The notes beneath the pieces were generated by a model. That model had not been told where the DNA came from, made no database searches, and was given only the letters and a program-made list of their open reading frames with translations. DNA of 64,000 nucleotides from Chlamydia serpentis (lineage in GTDB: Bacteria; Chlamydiota; Chlamydiia; Chlamydiales; Chlamydiaceae). The position numbers and the translations under genes are program-made. The stretch is taken from NCBI RefSeq assembly GCF_900239945.1, contig NZ_LT993738.1:744001-808000 (forward strand), in the 5' to 3' direction. Positions 9,574-19,007 of the stretch are shown piece by piece. Position 1 is the stretch's first letter. Each line of letters starts with the position of its first letter.

Positions 9574-10404
9574 GAATTCCAATCTTGCAAACTTTCCGTT
9601 AAAGATCTTATGGGTGCTGGTGCTCATTTTGGACATCAAACACGAAGATGGAACCCAAAGATGAAACTTTACATCTTTGAGGAAAAAAATGGTCTTTACA
9701 TTATTAATCTAGCAAAAACTTTACAACAACTACGTAATGCTCTCCCCCACATTCGCAAAGTTATACAAGAGAATAAAACAGTTCTATTTGTAGGAACAAA
9801 AAAACAAGCAAAATGTGTCATGCGAGAAGCTGCTATAGAGGCTGGCGAATTCTTTGTTGCCGAACGTTGGTTAGGTGGGATGTTAACCAATATGACCACG
9901 ATTCGTAATTCCATTAAAACTTTAGATAAAATTGAAAAAGATTTAATACGCAATCAAGCTTATCTTACTAAAAAAGAAGCTGCTCTCTTAGCTAAACGCC
10001 ATCAAAAATTATTGAGAAATCTTGAAGGGATCCGTTACATGAAGAAGGCCCCTGGTCTCCTAGTAGTTGTTGATCCTAGTTACGAAAAAATTGCTGTTGC
10101 AGAAGCTAAAAAGCTAGGTATTCCCGTTCTCGCTCTTGTTGATACAAATTGTGATCCTTCTCCTATTGACTATGTCATTCCATGTAATGATGACTCTTTA
10201 AAGAGCATCCGTTTGATCATCAATGTCATTAAAGAAAATATTATCGATGCTAAACATAAGCTTGGTATAGAAATTGTTTCTCCAGTGAAATCCTTAGAAA
10301 CACCCGATCTTGCTGCTTTTGAAACTGGTGAAAATGATCCATCCCAGGAAGACAATCGACAAGAAGATCTATTAGCAAAAAAATTTGACGGCGAGGCAAA
10401 CTAA
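9571..10404 (+). CDS. rpsB: 30S ribosomal protein S2
   Basis: 277-residue S2. The family signature [20 protein letters not shown] comes right after a short N-terminus, followed by [10 protein letters not shown] and [11 protein letters not shown] start it at the TTG (giving MEFQSCKL) because of the upstream AGAGGT and because this places the S2 core at the normal distance from the start. The last base of its TAA stop is the A of the tsf ATG, so the two are translationally coupled, the usual rpsB-tsf pairing. Confidence 0.96.
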   Translation: MEFQSCKLSVKDLMGAGAHFGHQTRRWNPKMKLYIFEEKNGLYIINLAKTLQQLRNALPHIRKVIQENKTVLFVGTKKQAKCVMREAAIEAGEFFVAERWLGGMLTNMTTIRNSIKTLDKIEKDLIRNQAYLTKKEAALLAKRHQKLLRNLEGIRYMKKAPGLLVVVDPSYEKIAVAEAKKLGIPVLALVDTNCDPSPIDYVIPCNDDSLKSIRLIINVIKENIIDAKHKLGIEIVSPVKSLETPDLAAFETGENDPSQEDNRQEDLLAKKFDGEAN

Positions 10405-11252
10405 TGAGCGACTTTTCTATGGAAACCCTAAAAACATTAAGACAACAAACTGGTGTGGGGTTAACAAAGTGTAAGGAAGCTTTAGAAGCTTGCGCAGGAA
10501 ATCTAGAAGAAGCAGTAGTCTATTTGCGAAAGCTTGGACTCGCCTCTGCAGGGAAAAAGGAGCACAGGGAAACCAAAGAAGGCGTAATTGCAGCTAAAAC
10601 TGACAATAACGGAACTGCTTTAATTGAAGTAAATGTAGAAACCGACTTTGTAGCCAATAATGCTGTATTTAGAGACTTCGTTTCCAGTTTGCTCAATGAT
10701 GTTTTAAAATATAAAGTCGATACTGTTGATGCCCTATCTCAAGTAGTTTCTTCTCAAGATCCTTCTCTCTCTGTAGATGAGTTAAGAGCAGTTACTATGC
10801 AAACGGTAGGAGAAAACATCCGTATTAATAGAGTTGCCTATCTTCCTAAAGACTCAAACTCCAGTATAGGTATCTATTCTCATGGTAATGGGAAAACCGT
10901 TGCTCTGACTGTCCTCATAGGCTCATCCATTGCCGAAGGTTTAGCGAAAGACATTGCTATGCACATTGTTGCTGCTCAACCTCAATTTCTAAGCAAAGAA
11001 AGTGTTCCTGCTGAAGTTATTGCTAAAGAAAAAGAGGTTATCATTTCTCAAGTCCAAGGGAAACCCCAAGAAGTAGTTGAGAAAATTGTTTCAGGAAAAT
11101 TAAATACATTCTTCCAAGAAGCCTGTTTATTAGAACAACCATTTATTAAGAACTCTGACCTTTCTATTCGTGACTTAATAGATGATTTCTCAAAGACCTC
11201 TGGAAGTTCTGTTGAATTAAAACAGTTCATTTTATGGAAAATAGGAGCTTAA
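10404..11252 (+). CDS. tsf: Elongation factor Ts
   Basis: 282-residue guanine-nucleotide exchange factor that recycles EF-Tu-GDP. The N-terminal UBA-like domain has [20 protein letters not shown] and the core has the TDFVA motif in [18 protein letters not shown]. Length and motifs are normal. It shares one base with the rpsB stop codon and precedes pyrH by seven bases. Confidence 0.97.
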   Translation: MSDFSMETLKTLRQQTGVGLTKCKEALEACAGNLEEAVVYLRKLGLASAGKKEHRETKEGVIAAKTDNNGTALIEVNVETDFVANNAVFRDFVSSLLNDVLKYKVDTVDALSQVVSSQDPSLSVDELRAVTMQTVGENIRINRVAYLPKDSNSSIGIYSHGNGKTVALTVLIGSSIAEGLAKDIAMHIVAAQPQFLSKESVPAEVIAKEKEVIISQVQGKPQEVVEKIVSGKLNTFFQEACLLEQPFIKNSDLSIRDLIDDFSKTSGSSVELKQFILWKIGA

Positions 11253-11259
11253 CAAAAAC

Positions 11260-12006
11260 ATGGCTAAGCAAACTACACGAGTCTTGTTTAAGATTTCTGG
11301 GGAAGCATTATCCAAAGATTCTAGCAACCGAATTGATGAAATGCGCTTATCCCGGCTTGTATCAGAGCTAAGAGCGGTTCGTAATAACGATATTGAAATT
11401 GCCATTGTTATTGGTGGTGGTAATATTTTAAGAGGGCTTGCTGAGCAAAAGGAACTTCAAATTAATCGTGTATCAGCAGACCAGATGGGTATGTTGGCGA
11501 CTTTGATCAACGGTATGGCAGTAGCAGATGCTTTAAAAGCTGAGGATATTCCTTGTCTTCTGACCTCTACCTTATCCTGCCCGCAGTTAGCTGATCTTTA
11601 TACTCCACAAAAATCTATTGAAGCTTTGGATCAGGGTAAAATTCTTATTTGCACCACTGGAGCAGGATCTCCTTATCTCACTACAGATACTGGAGCCGCT
11701 TTACGAGCTTGTGAATTGAATGTTGATGTTTTAATTAAGGCGACTATGCATGTCGATGGTGTCTATGATAAAGATCCTAGGCTTTTCCCGGACTCTGTAA
11801 AATATGATTTTATATCTTATAAGGATTTTTTGAGCAGTCAGTTAGGAGTAATGGACGCGTCAGCAATTTCTCTCTGTATGGATTCTCATATTCCGATTCG
11901 TGTCTTTAGCTTTTTACAACACTCTTTAGAGAAGGCTCTGTTTGATCCTACAATTGGGACATTAATTAGCGAGGATATCAATCATGTCAGTTCTCCAAGA
12001 AACTGA
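11260..12006 (+). CDS. pyrH: Uridylate kinase (UMP kinase)
   Basis: 248-residue amino-acid-kinase-fold enzyme converting UMP to UDP with ATP. It shows [11 protein letters not shown] at the N-terminus, IGGGNILRG, and the C-terminal segment [22 protein letters not shown] kinase links nucleotide salvage to RNA and DNA precursors. Its 3' end overlaps the start of frr by 23 bases, so the two are co-translated. Confidence 0.96.
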   Translation: MAKQTTRVLFKISGEALSKDSSNRIDEMRLSRLVSELRAVRNNDIEIAIVIGGGNILRGLAEQKELQINRVSADQMGMLATLINGMAVADALKAEDIPCLLTSTLSCPQLADLYTPQKSIEALDQGKILICTTGAGSPYLTTDTGAALRACELNVDVLIKATMHVDGVYDKDPRLFPDSVKYDFISYKDFLSSQLGVMDASAISLCMDSHIPIRVFSFLQHSLEKALFDPTIGTLISEDINHVSSPRN

Positions 12007-12526
12007 GAAAAAAATGGCTGCGGCCCTAGATTTTTTTCATAAAGAAGTAAAGTCATTTAGAACGGGGAAAGCTCATCCAGCATTAGTAGAAACTGTTATA
12101 GTGGATGTTTACGGCACTACAATGCGTTTATCAGATATTGCTTCGATTTCTGTCGCTGATGTCCGTCAACTTGTTATTTCTCCCTATGATGGAAATAATA
12201 CCTCGGCGATTGCCAAAGGAATTATTGCAGCGAATTTAAATTTGCAACCAGAAGTTGAGGGATCAATACTGCGGATTAAAGTTCCTGAACCTACTGCGGA
12301 TTATCGACAGGAGATGATTAAACAACTTCGCCGTAAGTGTGAAGAAGCTAAGATCAATATTAGAAATATTCGAAGAGAAGCGAACGATAAATTAAAAAAA
12401 GATTCTACACTTACAGAAGATGTTGTAAAAGGCACTGAAAAGAAGATTCAGGATTTAACTGATAAGTTCTGTAAACAACTTGATGAACTAACAAAACAAA
12501 AAGAATCGGAAATAGCTTCGATATAA
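11984..12526 (+). CDS. frr: Ribosome recycling factor
   Basis: 180-residue factor that, with EF-G, splits post-termination ribosomes. The motifs [13 protein letters not shown] and [14 protein letters not shown] (domain I helices) are present and the length is typical. A GAGGA ribosome site sits inside the end of pyrH, eight bases before the ATG. It is the last gene of rpsB-tsf-pyrH-frr. Confidence 0.97.
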   Translation: MSVLQETEKKMAAALDFFHKEVKSFRTGKAHPALVETVIVDVYGTTMRLSDIASISVADVRQLVISPYDGNNTSAIAKGIIAANLNLQPEVEGSILRIKVPEPTADYRQEMIKQLRRKCEEAKINIRNIRREANDKLKKDSTLTEDVVKGTEKKIQDLTDKFCKQLDELTKQKESEIASI

Positions 12527-12624
12527 GCATCTAGTACTTTTCGATTTTTCTTAGGGTTTTTCTTGACCATATAGAGGGAAAAGATTGCTCTAAAGAGAGA
12601 AAATTAGTAAACTTTATTCGTCTT

Positions 12625-12699
12625 GGCCCCATCGTCTAGCCTGGCCCAGGACATCGGATTTTCATTCCGGTAACAGGGGTTCGAATCCCCTTGGGGTCA
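12625..12699 (+). tRNA. tRNA-Glu (anticodon TTC)
   Basis: 75-nt cloverleaf. GGCCCCA pairs with TGGGGTC, with one G-T pair. The anticodon loop TTTTCAT gives TTC and the T-arm is GTTCGAATC. In chlamydiae, tRNA-Glu also supplies glutamyl-tRNA to HemA, encoded at 27.9 kb. Confidence 0.95.
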
Positions 12700-12724
12700 A
12701 AGTATAAGACTAACAAGATGTTTC

Positions 12725-12797
12725 GGGTCTTTAGCTCAGCGGTTAGAGCACCTCACTTTTAATGAGGGGGTCGCAGGTTCAAATCCTTCAAGACCCA
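12725..12797 (+). tRNA. tRNA-Lys (anticodon TTT)
   Basis: 73-nt cloverleaf. GGGTCTT pairs with AAGACCC and the anticodon loop CTTTTAA gives TTT. It is 25 bases after tRNA-Glu, probably on the same transcript. Confidence 0.95.
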
Positions 12798-12896
12798 TTT
12801 AGTTATTCTTGTTAGCCTTTTTTCTAAAAAATAATTTTCTCCTTAGTTCTATTTTTGCTATGAGTACTAGGTACCAAGCGGAACGGAGCTTAACTC

Positions 12897-13415
12897 ATGG
12901 TGAACCCACCCAATCCCCAGTGTTATCATTGTCAAAAGCCTGCGACCATATGTTATACAGAAATAGATAAAGATAGGACGATACGTTCTTACGTATGTCT
13001 AAGCTGTCCTTGTCCTAGCCACTACTATAATAACGAACACCTTAACCTACCTCAAGTAGGCGGGGTTGTTACTGTAGAATGTGGTAATTGTAAAACCAAA
13101 TGGCATTCTCGAGAAGAAGGTGAGCAGCTTCTAGGTTGCTACCAGTGTTATACAAACTTCAAAAATCAGATTACGACTAAGCTTAAGAATGATGGCGCAG
13201 TGTCTTCATCATTTACTATGGAAAAGGGTCAAGGTTATCTCCATATAGGTCGCGCACCTGGAGAATCTTCGAACACAAACCCTCTTTTAAAACTTATAGC
13301 ATTAAATGAAGCTTTACAAGATACCCTAGAACGAGAGGACTATGAGCAAGCAGCAGTAATCCGTGACCAAATTAATCATTTAAAAACCAAAAATTCACAT
13401 GACTCTTCCCAATGA
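12897..13415 (+). CDS. mcsA: McsA, zinc-finger activator of the arginine kinase McsB
   Basis: 172-residue protein. The cysteine pairs are C9-x2-C12, C34-x2-C37 (plus C39), C62-x2-C65 and C81-x2-C84, forming treble-clef-like zinc sites. A C-terminal UVR helix pair (about residues 136-165, LNEALQDTLEREDYEQAAVI) resembles the UvrB/UvrC interaction motif. In Firmicutes McsA activates McsB in the CtsR heat-shock module. Here it overlaps mcsB by 17 bases, so the pair is kept together, but no ctsR or clpC lies next to it. The role with an apparently inactive McsB is unknown. Confidence 0.88.
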   Translation: MVNPPNPQCYHCQKPATICYTEIDKDRTIRSYVCLSCPCPSHYYNNEHLNLPQVGGVVTVECGNCKTKWHSREEGEQLLGCYQCYTNFKNQITTKLKNDGAVSSSFTMEKGQGYLHIGRAPGESSNTNPLLKLIALNEALQDTLEREDYEQAAVIRDQINHLKTKNSHDSSQ

Positions 13416-14472
13416 TTTATTAGAGAATTTGGTAAAAAGAAAGGAAAATGGGCAGACTAACAAGGTATGGCCTGCAACAACATTTTCTTTATCTAGAAAT
13501 CTCTCTGTATCTAAGTTCCTTCCTTCTTTATCTAGAGAACAGAAATTAGAAATTCTTCAATTTATAACATCTCATTTCAACAATATTGAAGGTTTCGGGG
13601 AATTTATTGTTCTACCCTTAAAAGACATCCCTCTATGGCAAAAAGAATTTCTATTTGAACATTTCTTGCTCCCCTATGATGTGACAGGAAATCCTGAAGG
13701 TGAGGCTCTTATAGTTAGTAGGTCGGGAGACTTTTTAGCTGCTATAAACTTCCAAGATCATCTGATAATACATACGATCGATTTTCAGGGAAATGTTGAA
13801 AAGACTCTTGATCAACTAGTACATTTAGATAGCTGTCTTCATAATAAGCTATCTTTTGCTTTTTCTTCGGAATTTGGATTTTTAACAACTAATCCTAAAA
13901 ATTGTGGTACGGGTTTAAAAACCCAATGTTTCTTACATGTTCCTGCACTGCTATATTGTCAGGAATTTATGGATCTTTTGGATGCAGAGGCTGAGTTAGT
14001 AACTTCCAGCCTTTTACCGGGCACGGCAGGATTTCCTGGTAATATTGTTGTATTATCTAATCGCTGTTCTCTAGGACTAACTGAAGAACAACTTCTTTCC
14101 TCTCTAAGGATAGCAGCATCCAAAGTTAGTGTTGCTGAGGTTGCAGCAAAAAAACGGCTTTCTGAAGAGAATTCCTGCAGTTTAAAAAATCATAGCCTCC
14201 GTGCTCTGGGGCTACTTACCCATTCATGCCAGCTTGAACTGAAAGAAACTTTAGATGCTTTAAGCTGGATACAACTTGGTATAGATTTAGGATGGATCAA
14301 AACGTCTCAAAGTCATCCGATATGGAATCCATTATTTTGGCAAACCCGTCGAGCACATCTTGCCCTACAACAACCTGAAGCATCCAGGAATCTGCAGAAA
14401 GATACGATTTCATACTTACGAGCTAATGTATTGAAGGAGTTAACTAAAGACTTATCTACTAATGGCTTTTAA
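13399..14472 (+). CDS. mcsB: McsB-family protein arginine kinase homologue, apparently catalytically degenerate
   Basis: 357-residue phosphagen-kinase-fold protein that aligns along its full length with Firmicute McsB (for example FGEFIVLPLKDIP, CGTGLKTQCFLHVPAL, GNIVVLSNRCSLGLTEEQL, LGIDLGWI). The catalytic elements are changed. Residues 26-35 read ATTFSLSRNL where B. subtilis McsB has LSSRIRLARN. NEEDH is NFQDH (117-121). The TSCPTNVGTG block carrying the key Cys reads TTNPKNCGTG (163-172). The VRGIYGEGSE block reads SSLLPGTAGF (203-212). ATP-binding arginines, the acidic catalytic residue and the Cys are thus lost. It may be a structural pseudokinase acting with McsA. Confidence 0.85.
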   Translation: MTLPNDLLENLVKRKENGQTNKVWPATTFSLSRNLSVSKFLPSLSREQKLEILQFITSHFNNIEGFGEFIVLPLKDIPLWQKEFLFEHFLLPYDVTGNPEGEALIVSRSGDFLAAINFQDHLIIHTIDFQGNVEKTLDQLVHLDSCLHNKLSFAFSSEFGFLTTNPKNCGTGLKTQCFLHVPALLYCQEFMDLLDAEAELVTSSLLPGTAGFPGNIVVLSNRCSLGLTEEQLLSSLRIAASKVSVAEVAAKKRLSEENSCSLKNHSLRALGLLTHSCQLELKETLDALSWIQLGIDLGWIKTSQSHPIWNPLFWQTRRAHLALQQPEASRNLQKDTISYLRANVLKELTKDLSTNGF

Positions 14473-14504
14473 TATGATCTTAAATGTAGGGTGTTTAAAG
14501 AGTA

Positions 14505-14577
14505 TGCCCAAAGCCGGGGTCGAACCGACGACCTACACGTTACGAATGTGTTGCTCTACCAACTGAGCTATTTAGGC
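14505..14577 (-). tRNA. tRNA-Thr (anticodon CGT)
   Basis: 73-nt cloverleaf on the minus strand. GCCTAAA pairs with TTTGGGC, the D-arm is TAGCTCAGTTGGTAGAGCA, and the anticodon loop TTCGTAA gives CGT. The anticodon stem ACACA/CGTGT has an A-C mismatch at its last pair (31-39). Confidence 0.93.
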
Positions 14578-14601
14578 ATCTAGTAGGAAATAAAGAACAA
14601 A

Positions 14602-14653
14602 AAAGCCAAAAAAATATACAGTCATACGGCAGACAATATATCTCCTTGGCTTT
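14602..14653 (-). terminator. Candidate terminator after cdsC
   Basis: Reading leftward, AAAGCCAA and TTGGCTTT form an 8-bp stem with a 36-base loop, and TTTGTTC follows. It lies 69 bases after the cdsC stop codon, at the end of the T3S operon. The loop is long for an intrinsic terminator. Confidence 0.4.
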
Positions 14654-14721
14654 CCCCCTGAATGCAACAGAGTTAGAAGTTATTCATGGCATAGAATATC
14701 ATCTTTCTCTTTTATATACCA

Positions 14722-17484
14722 CTACTGAGCTTCTATTTCTAGCACTTTAAAGTCACTGTCCTCCTGTAAAGAAGGAGCTCTCTGACATTCAGGAGCATTG
14801 CGAGGAGCCACTTGCATGGATCCTATATCGGCTTCCCAGTTATATCTATATCCTTCCTTATTAGTAACACGAGTACCCTCTTCAAAGCTACTGATCACCT
14901 TAGGCTTTATAAACATCATAATATTACGTTTTTGCCTTTGGTCTATAGTACGGCTAAATAAACCGCGAATCAATGGTATAGAGTTTAGTAAAGGAACTCC
15001 TGAAACGACTTTCGTAGTTTTATCTCTAATATGACCACTCATAACTAAAAAACAGCCGTCAGGAATTTGCAAGCGCGTAGCTGCATAAGTTTTATCTGTG
15101 ATTGGAGTTAGGGATCCGGAAGCAGAATGTAATTCTGATATAGTTTGTTCAATCTGGAGGGTAACTACATTATTAGGAGCTACTGTAGAGGTCACTACAA
15201 GATTAACTCCAATATCTTCGTAATCGATATTTTGAGTTACAGTACCCGTTTCTTGAATAATAGTGTTTGTTGTTTGATATGGGACCGTTTGTCCTACAAA
15301 AAACGAAGCTTGTTGTGTATCCTGAGCCATAATTCTAGGATTCAAAACAATAATAGTATCACCATCTTGATCAAGAGCACTGAGTAGGCCGCCTAAAGTT
15401 AGGAATGACTTACCTTTATGGCTTAAGACATTTCCGATAATTCCTAGACCAAATGCTGATGACGAATTCAGCATATCAGAAAATCCTGTCAATTGACCTG
15501 GTGTGGGAAGGGGAATTGAACCAGGATTTGGCGTAGCAGGAGGTACTGTTGCTTTTGTAGGTGTCACTATACCAGTGTTATTTAACAATCCAGAAGCATA
15601 AGCGACTTTACTTTGCTCATCGCCTAAAGCCACCCACTGAACTCCGAAATCCCAAGATTTTTCTAAACTAGTATCTAGAATTAAAACTTCAATATAAACC
15701 TGTTTAGGAGGTAAATCTAAACCATTCAACAGGCTAACGACTCTATCAACATTTCCTTGGTTTCCGATAATAACTATTGAGTTATTCACTTCCAACCATT
15801 GGATACTATTCAGAGTATTAATGAAATCTTCATCCATAGCCGTAGTTACATATAAATTATAACCAATATCTTGGAGAGCATTAGCAATTACCTCTCCATT
15901 TTGATATTTCAGCTTGTACATGAAAAATCGCAAACTCTTAGGATTGCTGGTTCCTGTGCCACCCAAAGCTAAGGATGTACTCACAGCATCATCTAGAGTA
16001 TGTGCCATTTCTGGAACATCTAAAGACTTTAAGAGTTGTTCGGCTTTATTAGCAAGACGTGGAGAAGAGACTACGAAAATTTTATTAGTTCCAGGTTGAA
16101 TAAACATCTGGAAGGCCTCATCTTCAGCCATAGTACCAAGAACATCTTGGCAATAGCTAACAAGAGCGGCAGGATTGGCGTACTTAACTTCGTACTCAGT
16201 CATATCTATAGCTGCACCTGGGGAATCTAAAGCAGCCAGCAAATCACTAACTTTATCAACATTACCGGCGATATCTGAAATAATGATATGTCGGGTAGCT
16301 TCTGAGGCACTAACAATAGCATCATGAGAAAGTAAAGGTTGAATGATACTTACGGCTGCAGCAGGACTGACACTATAAAGACGGAATACTCGAGTAACAA
16401 CAACAGCTTCACAAGTTTCTTTTAAAGAACTGTCTGTTACTACTGTAGAAAGTTTAGAAAGATGTGGGTTACGATAAATAAGGACATTATTTCCTTGTTC
16501 GACAACTTTCAAGTCATGCATTTTCAAGACTTGCAGTAAAATAGTAGATAAATCATCCACAGAAGTAGGATCGTGGGAAACAATAGTTACATTGAATTGC
16601 AGATCATTACTATCAAAGACAAAGTTAGTACCAGAAATTTTGCTTACAAATTGCAATAACTCTAGAATTGAAATATCTTCAAAATTTACAGTATAACCAT
16701 TATCTTTAAGATCTTCACAGGTAATTTCTCGTTTTGATAAACGTTCCTTCACCTTTTCTTCCTCGGACTTTTCTTGAGATACAGTAGGTGTAACTACTGT
16801 TTTCTCTTTCATAGGCGAGGGTTGCAAAGGACTTGAGATATTTTGTTTAGAAGAGTTAGTCGTTGATTTTGTTGTAGTTTTGATCTCTTTTTCAGAATTT
16901 GTTGAAGAAACTTGTTCTTCAAGTTGTTTTTTTATACTTAGGTTAACAGCATTGATTGCTCGGCGAGCATATTGCTGCTTATCTTCCCAAACCTGAATAT
17001 TATCAAGTTCTTCTTGAGACACTGCAGGTACGGGTTCTTCTTCTTGTTTGGGTAAAAAACGAGGAGACTTCTTTATATTTGTACTAGATTTATACTCTAT
17101 TCGAGATTTCTTTCTCTCTTCAAGTTCTCGTAAAGTTGTAGGTTTTGCAGGCAATACTGATCCTGCATTCTTTTTAAAATTTGTGTTTGCGGGTTCTAAT
17201 TTAGAGAAAACTTTACTTGGAATAGAACCAGGAGTTGTTTTTTTACTCTGATATTTTTTTGCTGCAAGCGAAGCTGCTGAGTTTTTAGGACAAGCAGCTA
17301 GATGTTTTTTTTGGTCTCTAGGATTGTGTTTTACACTGTCAGAAGTATCTACTGACTTTTGCGAACTTACACCGAGTAAAACTAAATCTAAAAAAAAGAG
17401 AGCACTTAAAATCCCGATCTTTTTTTTCTTTTTTTTGATGAGTTGCAAGACTTTTCTTCCAATGTTCAATGTCACAGTTTTCAC
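14722..17484 (-). CDS. cdsC: CdsC, type III secretion outer-membrane secretin
   Basis: 920-residue secretin forming the outer-membrane ring of the T3S injectisome. A hydrophobic segment after a Lys-rich N-terminus (IGILSALFFLDLVLLGVSS) acts as signal or anchor. A low-complexity Lys/Ser/Thr/Pro-rich region to about residue 240 is followed by N-domains (for example TVNFEDISILELLQFVSKIS) and the C-terminal secretin barrel with VPYQTTN and GVPLLNSIPLIRGLFS, the family signature. The long N-terminal extension makes it larger than YscC (about 600 residues). Its ATG overlaps the pkn5 stop codon (ATGA). It is the last gene of the operon. Confidence 0.95.
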   Translation of the reverse strand: MKTVTLNIGRKVLQLIKKKKKKIGILSALFFLDLVLLGVSSQKSVDTSDSVKHNPRDQKKHLAACPKNSAASLAAKKYQSKKTTPGSIPSKVFSKLEPANTNFKKNAGSVLPAKPTTLRELEERKKSRIEYKSSTNIKKSPRFLPKQEEEPVPAVSQEELDNIQVWEDKQQYARRAINAVNLSIKKQLEEQVSSTNSEKEIKTTTKSTTNSSKQNISSPLQPSPMKEKTVVTPTVSQEKSEEEKVKERLSKREITCEDLKDNGYTVNFEDISILELLQFVSKISGTNFVFDSNDLQFNVTIVSHDPTSVDDLSTILLQVLKMHDLKVVEQGNNVLIYRNPHLSKLSTVVTDSSLKETCEAVVVTRVFRLYSVSPAAAVSIIQPLLSHDAIVSASEATRHIIISDIAGNVDKVSDLLAALDSPGAAIDMTEYEVKYANPAALVSYCQDVLGTMAEDEAFQMFIQPGTNKIFVVSSPRLANKAEQLLKSLDVPEMAHTLDDAVSTSLALGGTGTSNPKSLRFFMYKLKYQNGEVIANALQDIGYNLYVTTAMDEDFINTLNSIQWLEVNNSIVIIGNQGNVDRVVSLLNGLDLPPKQVYIEVLILDTSLEKSWDFGVQWVALGDEQSKVAYASGLLNNTGIVTPTKATVPPATPNPGSIPLPTPGQLTGFSDMLNSSSAFGLGIIGNVLSHKGKSFLTLGGLLSALDQDGDTIIVLNPRIMAQDTQQASFFVGQTVPYQTTNTIIQETGTVTQNIDYEDIGVNLVVTSTVAPNNVVTLQIEQTISELHSASGSLTPITDKTYAATRLQIPDGCFLVMSGHIRDKTTKVVSGVPLLNSIPLIRGLFSRTIDQRQKRNIMMFIKPKVISSFEEGTRVTNKEGYRYNWEADIGSMQVAPRNAPECQRAPSLQEDSDFKVLEIEAQ

Positions 17485-18992
17485 CGGATTCTTTTTAAGC
17501 TAATGAGCGTTGAGGGATAAGCACTTCCATTCGCACAACCTGGGATTCCATCACATATGCTCTCTATAGGACAGAATATAGCTTTTTGCCTTCTATCTTG
17601 CAACTCTGCGAGTGATAGGGTTTTGAAAGACGCAAAAGATTCATCTAATTGTAGCGTACTTACTACAGCTTCATCACCTATTTCCCATGCAACCTTGGTT
17701 TCTCGAATTTGTAAAGAAGAAATTTTCCCCAACCCTGGAGAAAAGCTCACAAAGTCTCGGCAAACGCTTCCCTGTCTTTTTATCCAGAAAACGGTTTTCC
17801 CACAAGCTATCCAAGAGAGTTCCTTATTTTCTTTCGAAATATCAAGACAAAGTATAGAGATACCCGCTTCATCCATAGGTACTTCCATACGAATCAAGAA
17901 CTCATTAATTTCGCATATTCTATCTAAAAGAGGACGTCTTATATCTTGTTGGGAAACCAAACTTTTTATAACAGATAAAGCCACAGTTACATTACTGGTA
18001 GGACTATAGCCCAACCATAGATTAAAAACATCTTCTTCAAGCAACGTATCATAATATGCATGAGGATACAAGGGATATCCTTGATGATAGACACGACCAG
18101 ATATAAAATTGGGAAACTCTAATGTTTTTGATGCTAACCAGTATCGCTGTTCTTGGAGTTGTTCATAGAATGCTGTAGTCTGATCTTTGACTCGTAAATC
18201 TTTATCCATATCTCCAGACATACGGTAGTGCTGCAAATCTTGGATAAACTCTCGAATCGAGCGATAGCGAGCTTGAGGCGAGGGCTGTAGAGCTTTTGAT
18301 AAAATTTTACTTATCCTTTCAGGAACCAAGGATATAAAGACTCTTCCTAAAGAAAGATGTCCTAAGATAAGTTCATAAGCTAATAACCCTAAAGCATAGA
18401 TATCCGAAGCAGTAGAATGAGGCTCTCCTTGACGTTGTTCCGGACTCATATAATAGGGAGTGCCCGCAACTTCAGGATGGCTAGAATAGATCTCCGAGTC
18501 CCAAGCAGCGAGTCCAAAATCTATAAGTTTGATTTTTCCCTGAGACGTAATTAAAATGTTTTCAGGTTTTATATCTTTGTGGAGGATATCCCGATTATGC
18601 AAATACTCCAAAGCCTGCGCAATATCAAAGATGATATTTATAGCTCGAGGTAAAGAGATAAACTGGCTAAGGATAAAATCTCTTAAAGAAACACCCTCTA
18701 TATATTCCATAGCAAGATACAAGCAATCTTGCCATTTACCATAGCGATAAAATTTAACAATATTAGGGTGAACAATTTGATGAAGACTCTGAGCTTCCTT
18801 AAGAAAATTATGAACAGCACGGCTATTGAAAGAATCAAAAGGGGAAAAAACTTTTATAACCGTAGTATGACGTGTTTCAGGATGCAATCCTTGAAGAACT
18901 CTACTTCTTAACTTCTTGCTTAAAATTTTTTTAACATGATATCCGCCAATCACCTGAGATTCAGGAAGAGGGATGTCGCTACGACAATCCAT
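17481..18992 (-). CDS. pkn5: Pkn5, Ser/Thr protein kinase encoded in the T3S operon, with a C-terminal extension
   Basis: 503-residue protein with a Hanks-type kinase domain at about residues 15-265: VIKVF (ATP-binding Lys), HKDIKPEN (catalytic loop, about 136-143), DFG (about 157), and GTPYYMSPEQ with SDIYALGLLAYEL. The glycine-rich loop is poor, reading ILSKKLRSRVLQG. The C-terminal 200 residues are not kinase. I see resemblance to SpoIIE-type phosphatases in YYDTLLEEDVFNLWLG, LLDRICEINEFLI, ILCLDISKENKELSWIACGK and VAWEIGDEAVV, but the metal-binding Asp residues are missing. Literature describes chlamydial Pkn5 as a T3S-associated kinase. Lying between cdsQ and cdsC, it is a likely regulator or substrate of the apparatus. 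Confidence 0.88.
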   Translation of the reverse strand: MDCRSDIPLPESQVIGGYHVKKILSKKLRSRVLQGLHPETRHTTVIKVFSPFDSFNSRAVHNFLKEAQSLHQIVHPNIVKFYRYGKWQDCLYLAMEYIEGVSLRDFILSQFISLPRAINIIFDIAQALEYLHNRDILHKDIKPENILITSQGKIKLIDFGLAAWDSEIYSSHPEVAGTPYYMSPEQRQGEPHSTASDIYALGLLAYELILGHLSLGRVFISLVPERISKILSKALQPSPQARYRSIREFIQDLQHYRMSGDMDKDLRVKDQTTAFYEQLQEQRYWLASKTLEFPNFISGRVYHQGYPLYPHAYYDTLLEEDVFNLWLGYSPTSNVTVALSVIKSLVSQQDIRRPLLDRICEINEFLIRMEVPMDEAGISILCLDISKENKELSWIACGKTVFWIKRQGSVCRDFVSFSPGLGKISSLQIRETKVAWEIGDEAVVSTLQLDESFASFKTLSLAELQDRRQKAIFCPIESICDGIPGCANGSAYPSTLISLKRIR

Positions 18993-19007
18993 AAATCAAA
19001 TCTTTCT

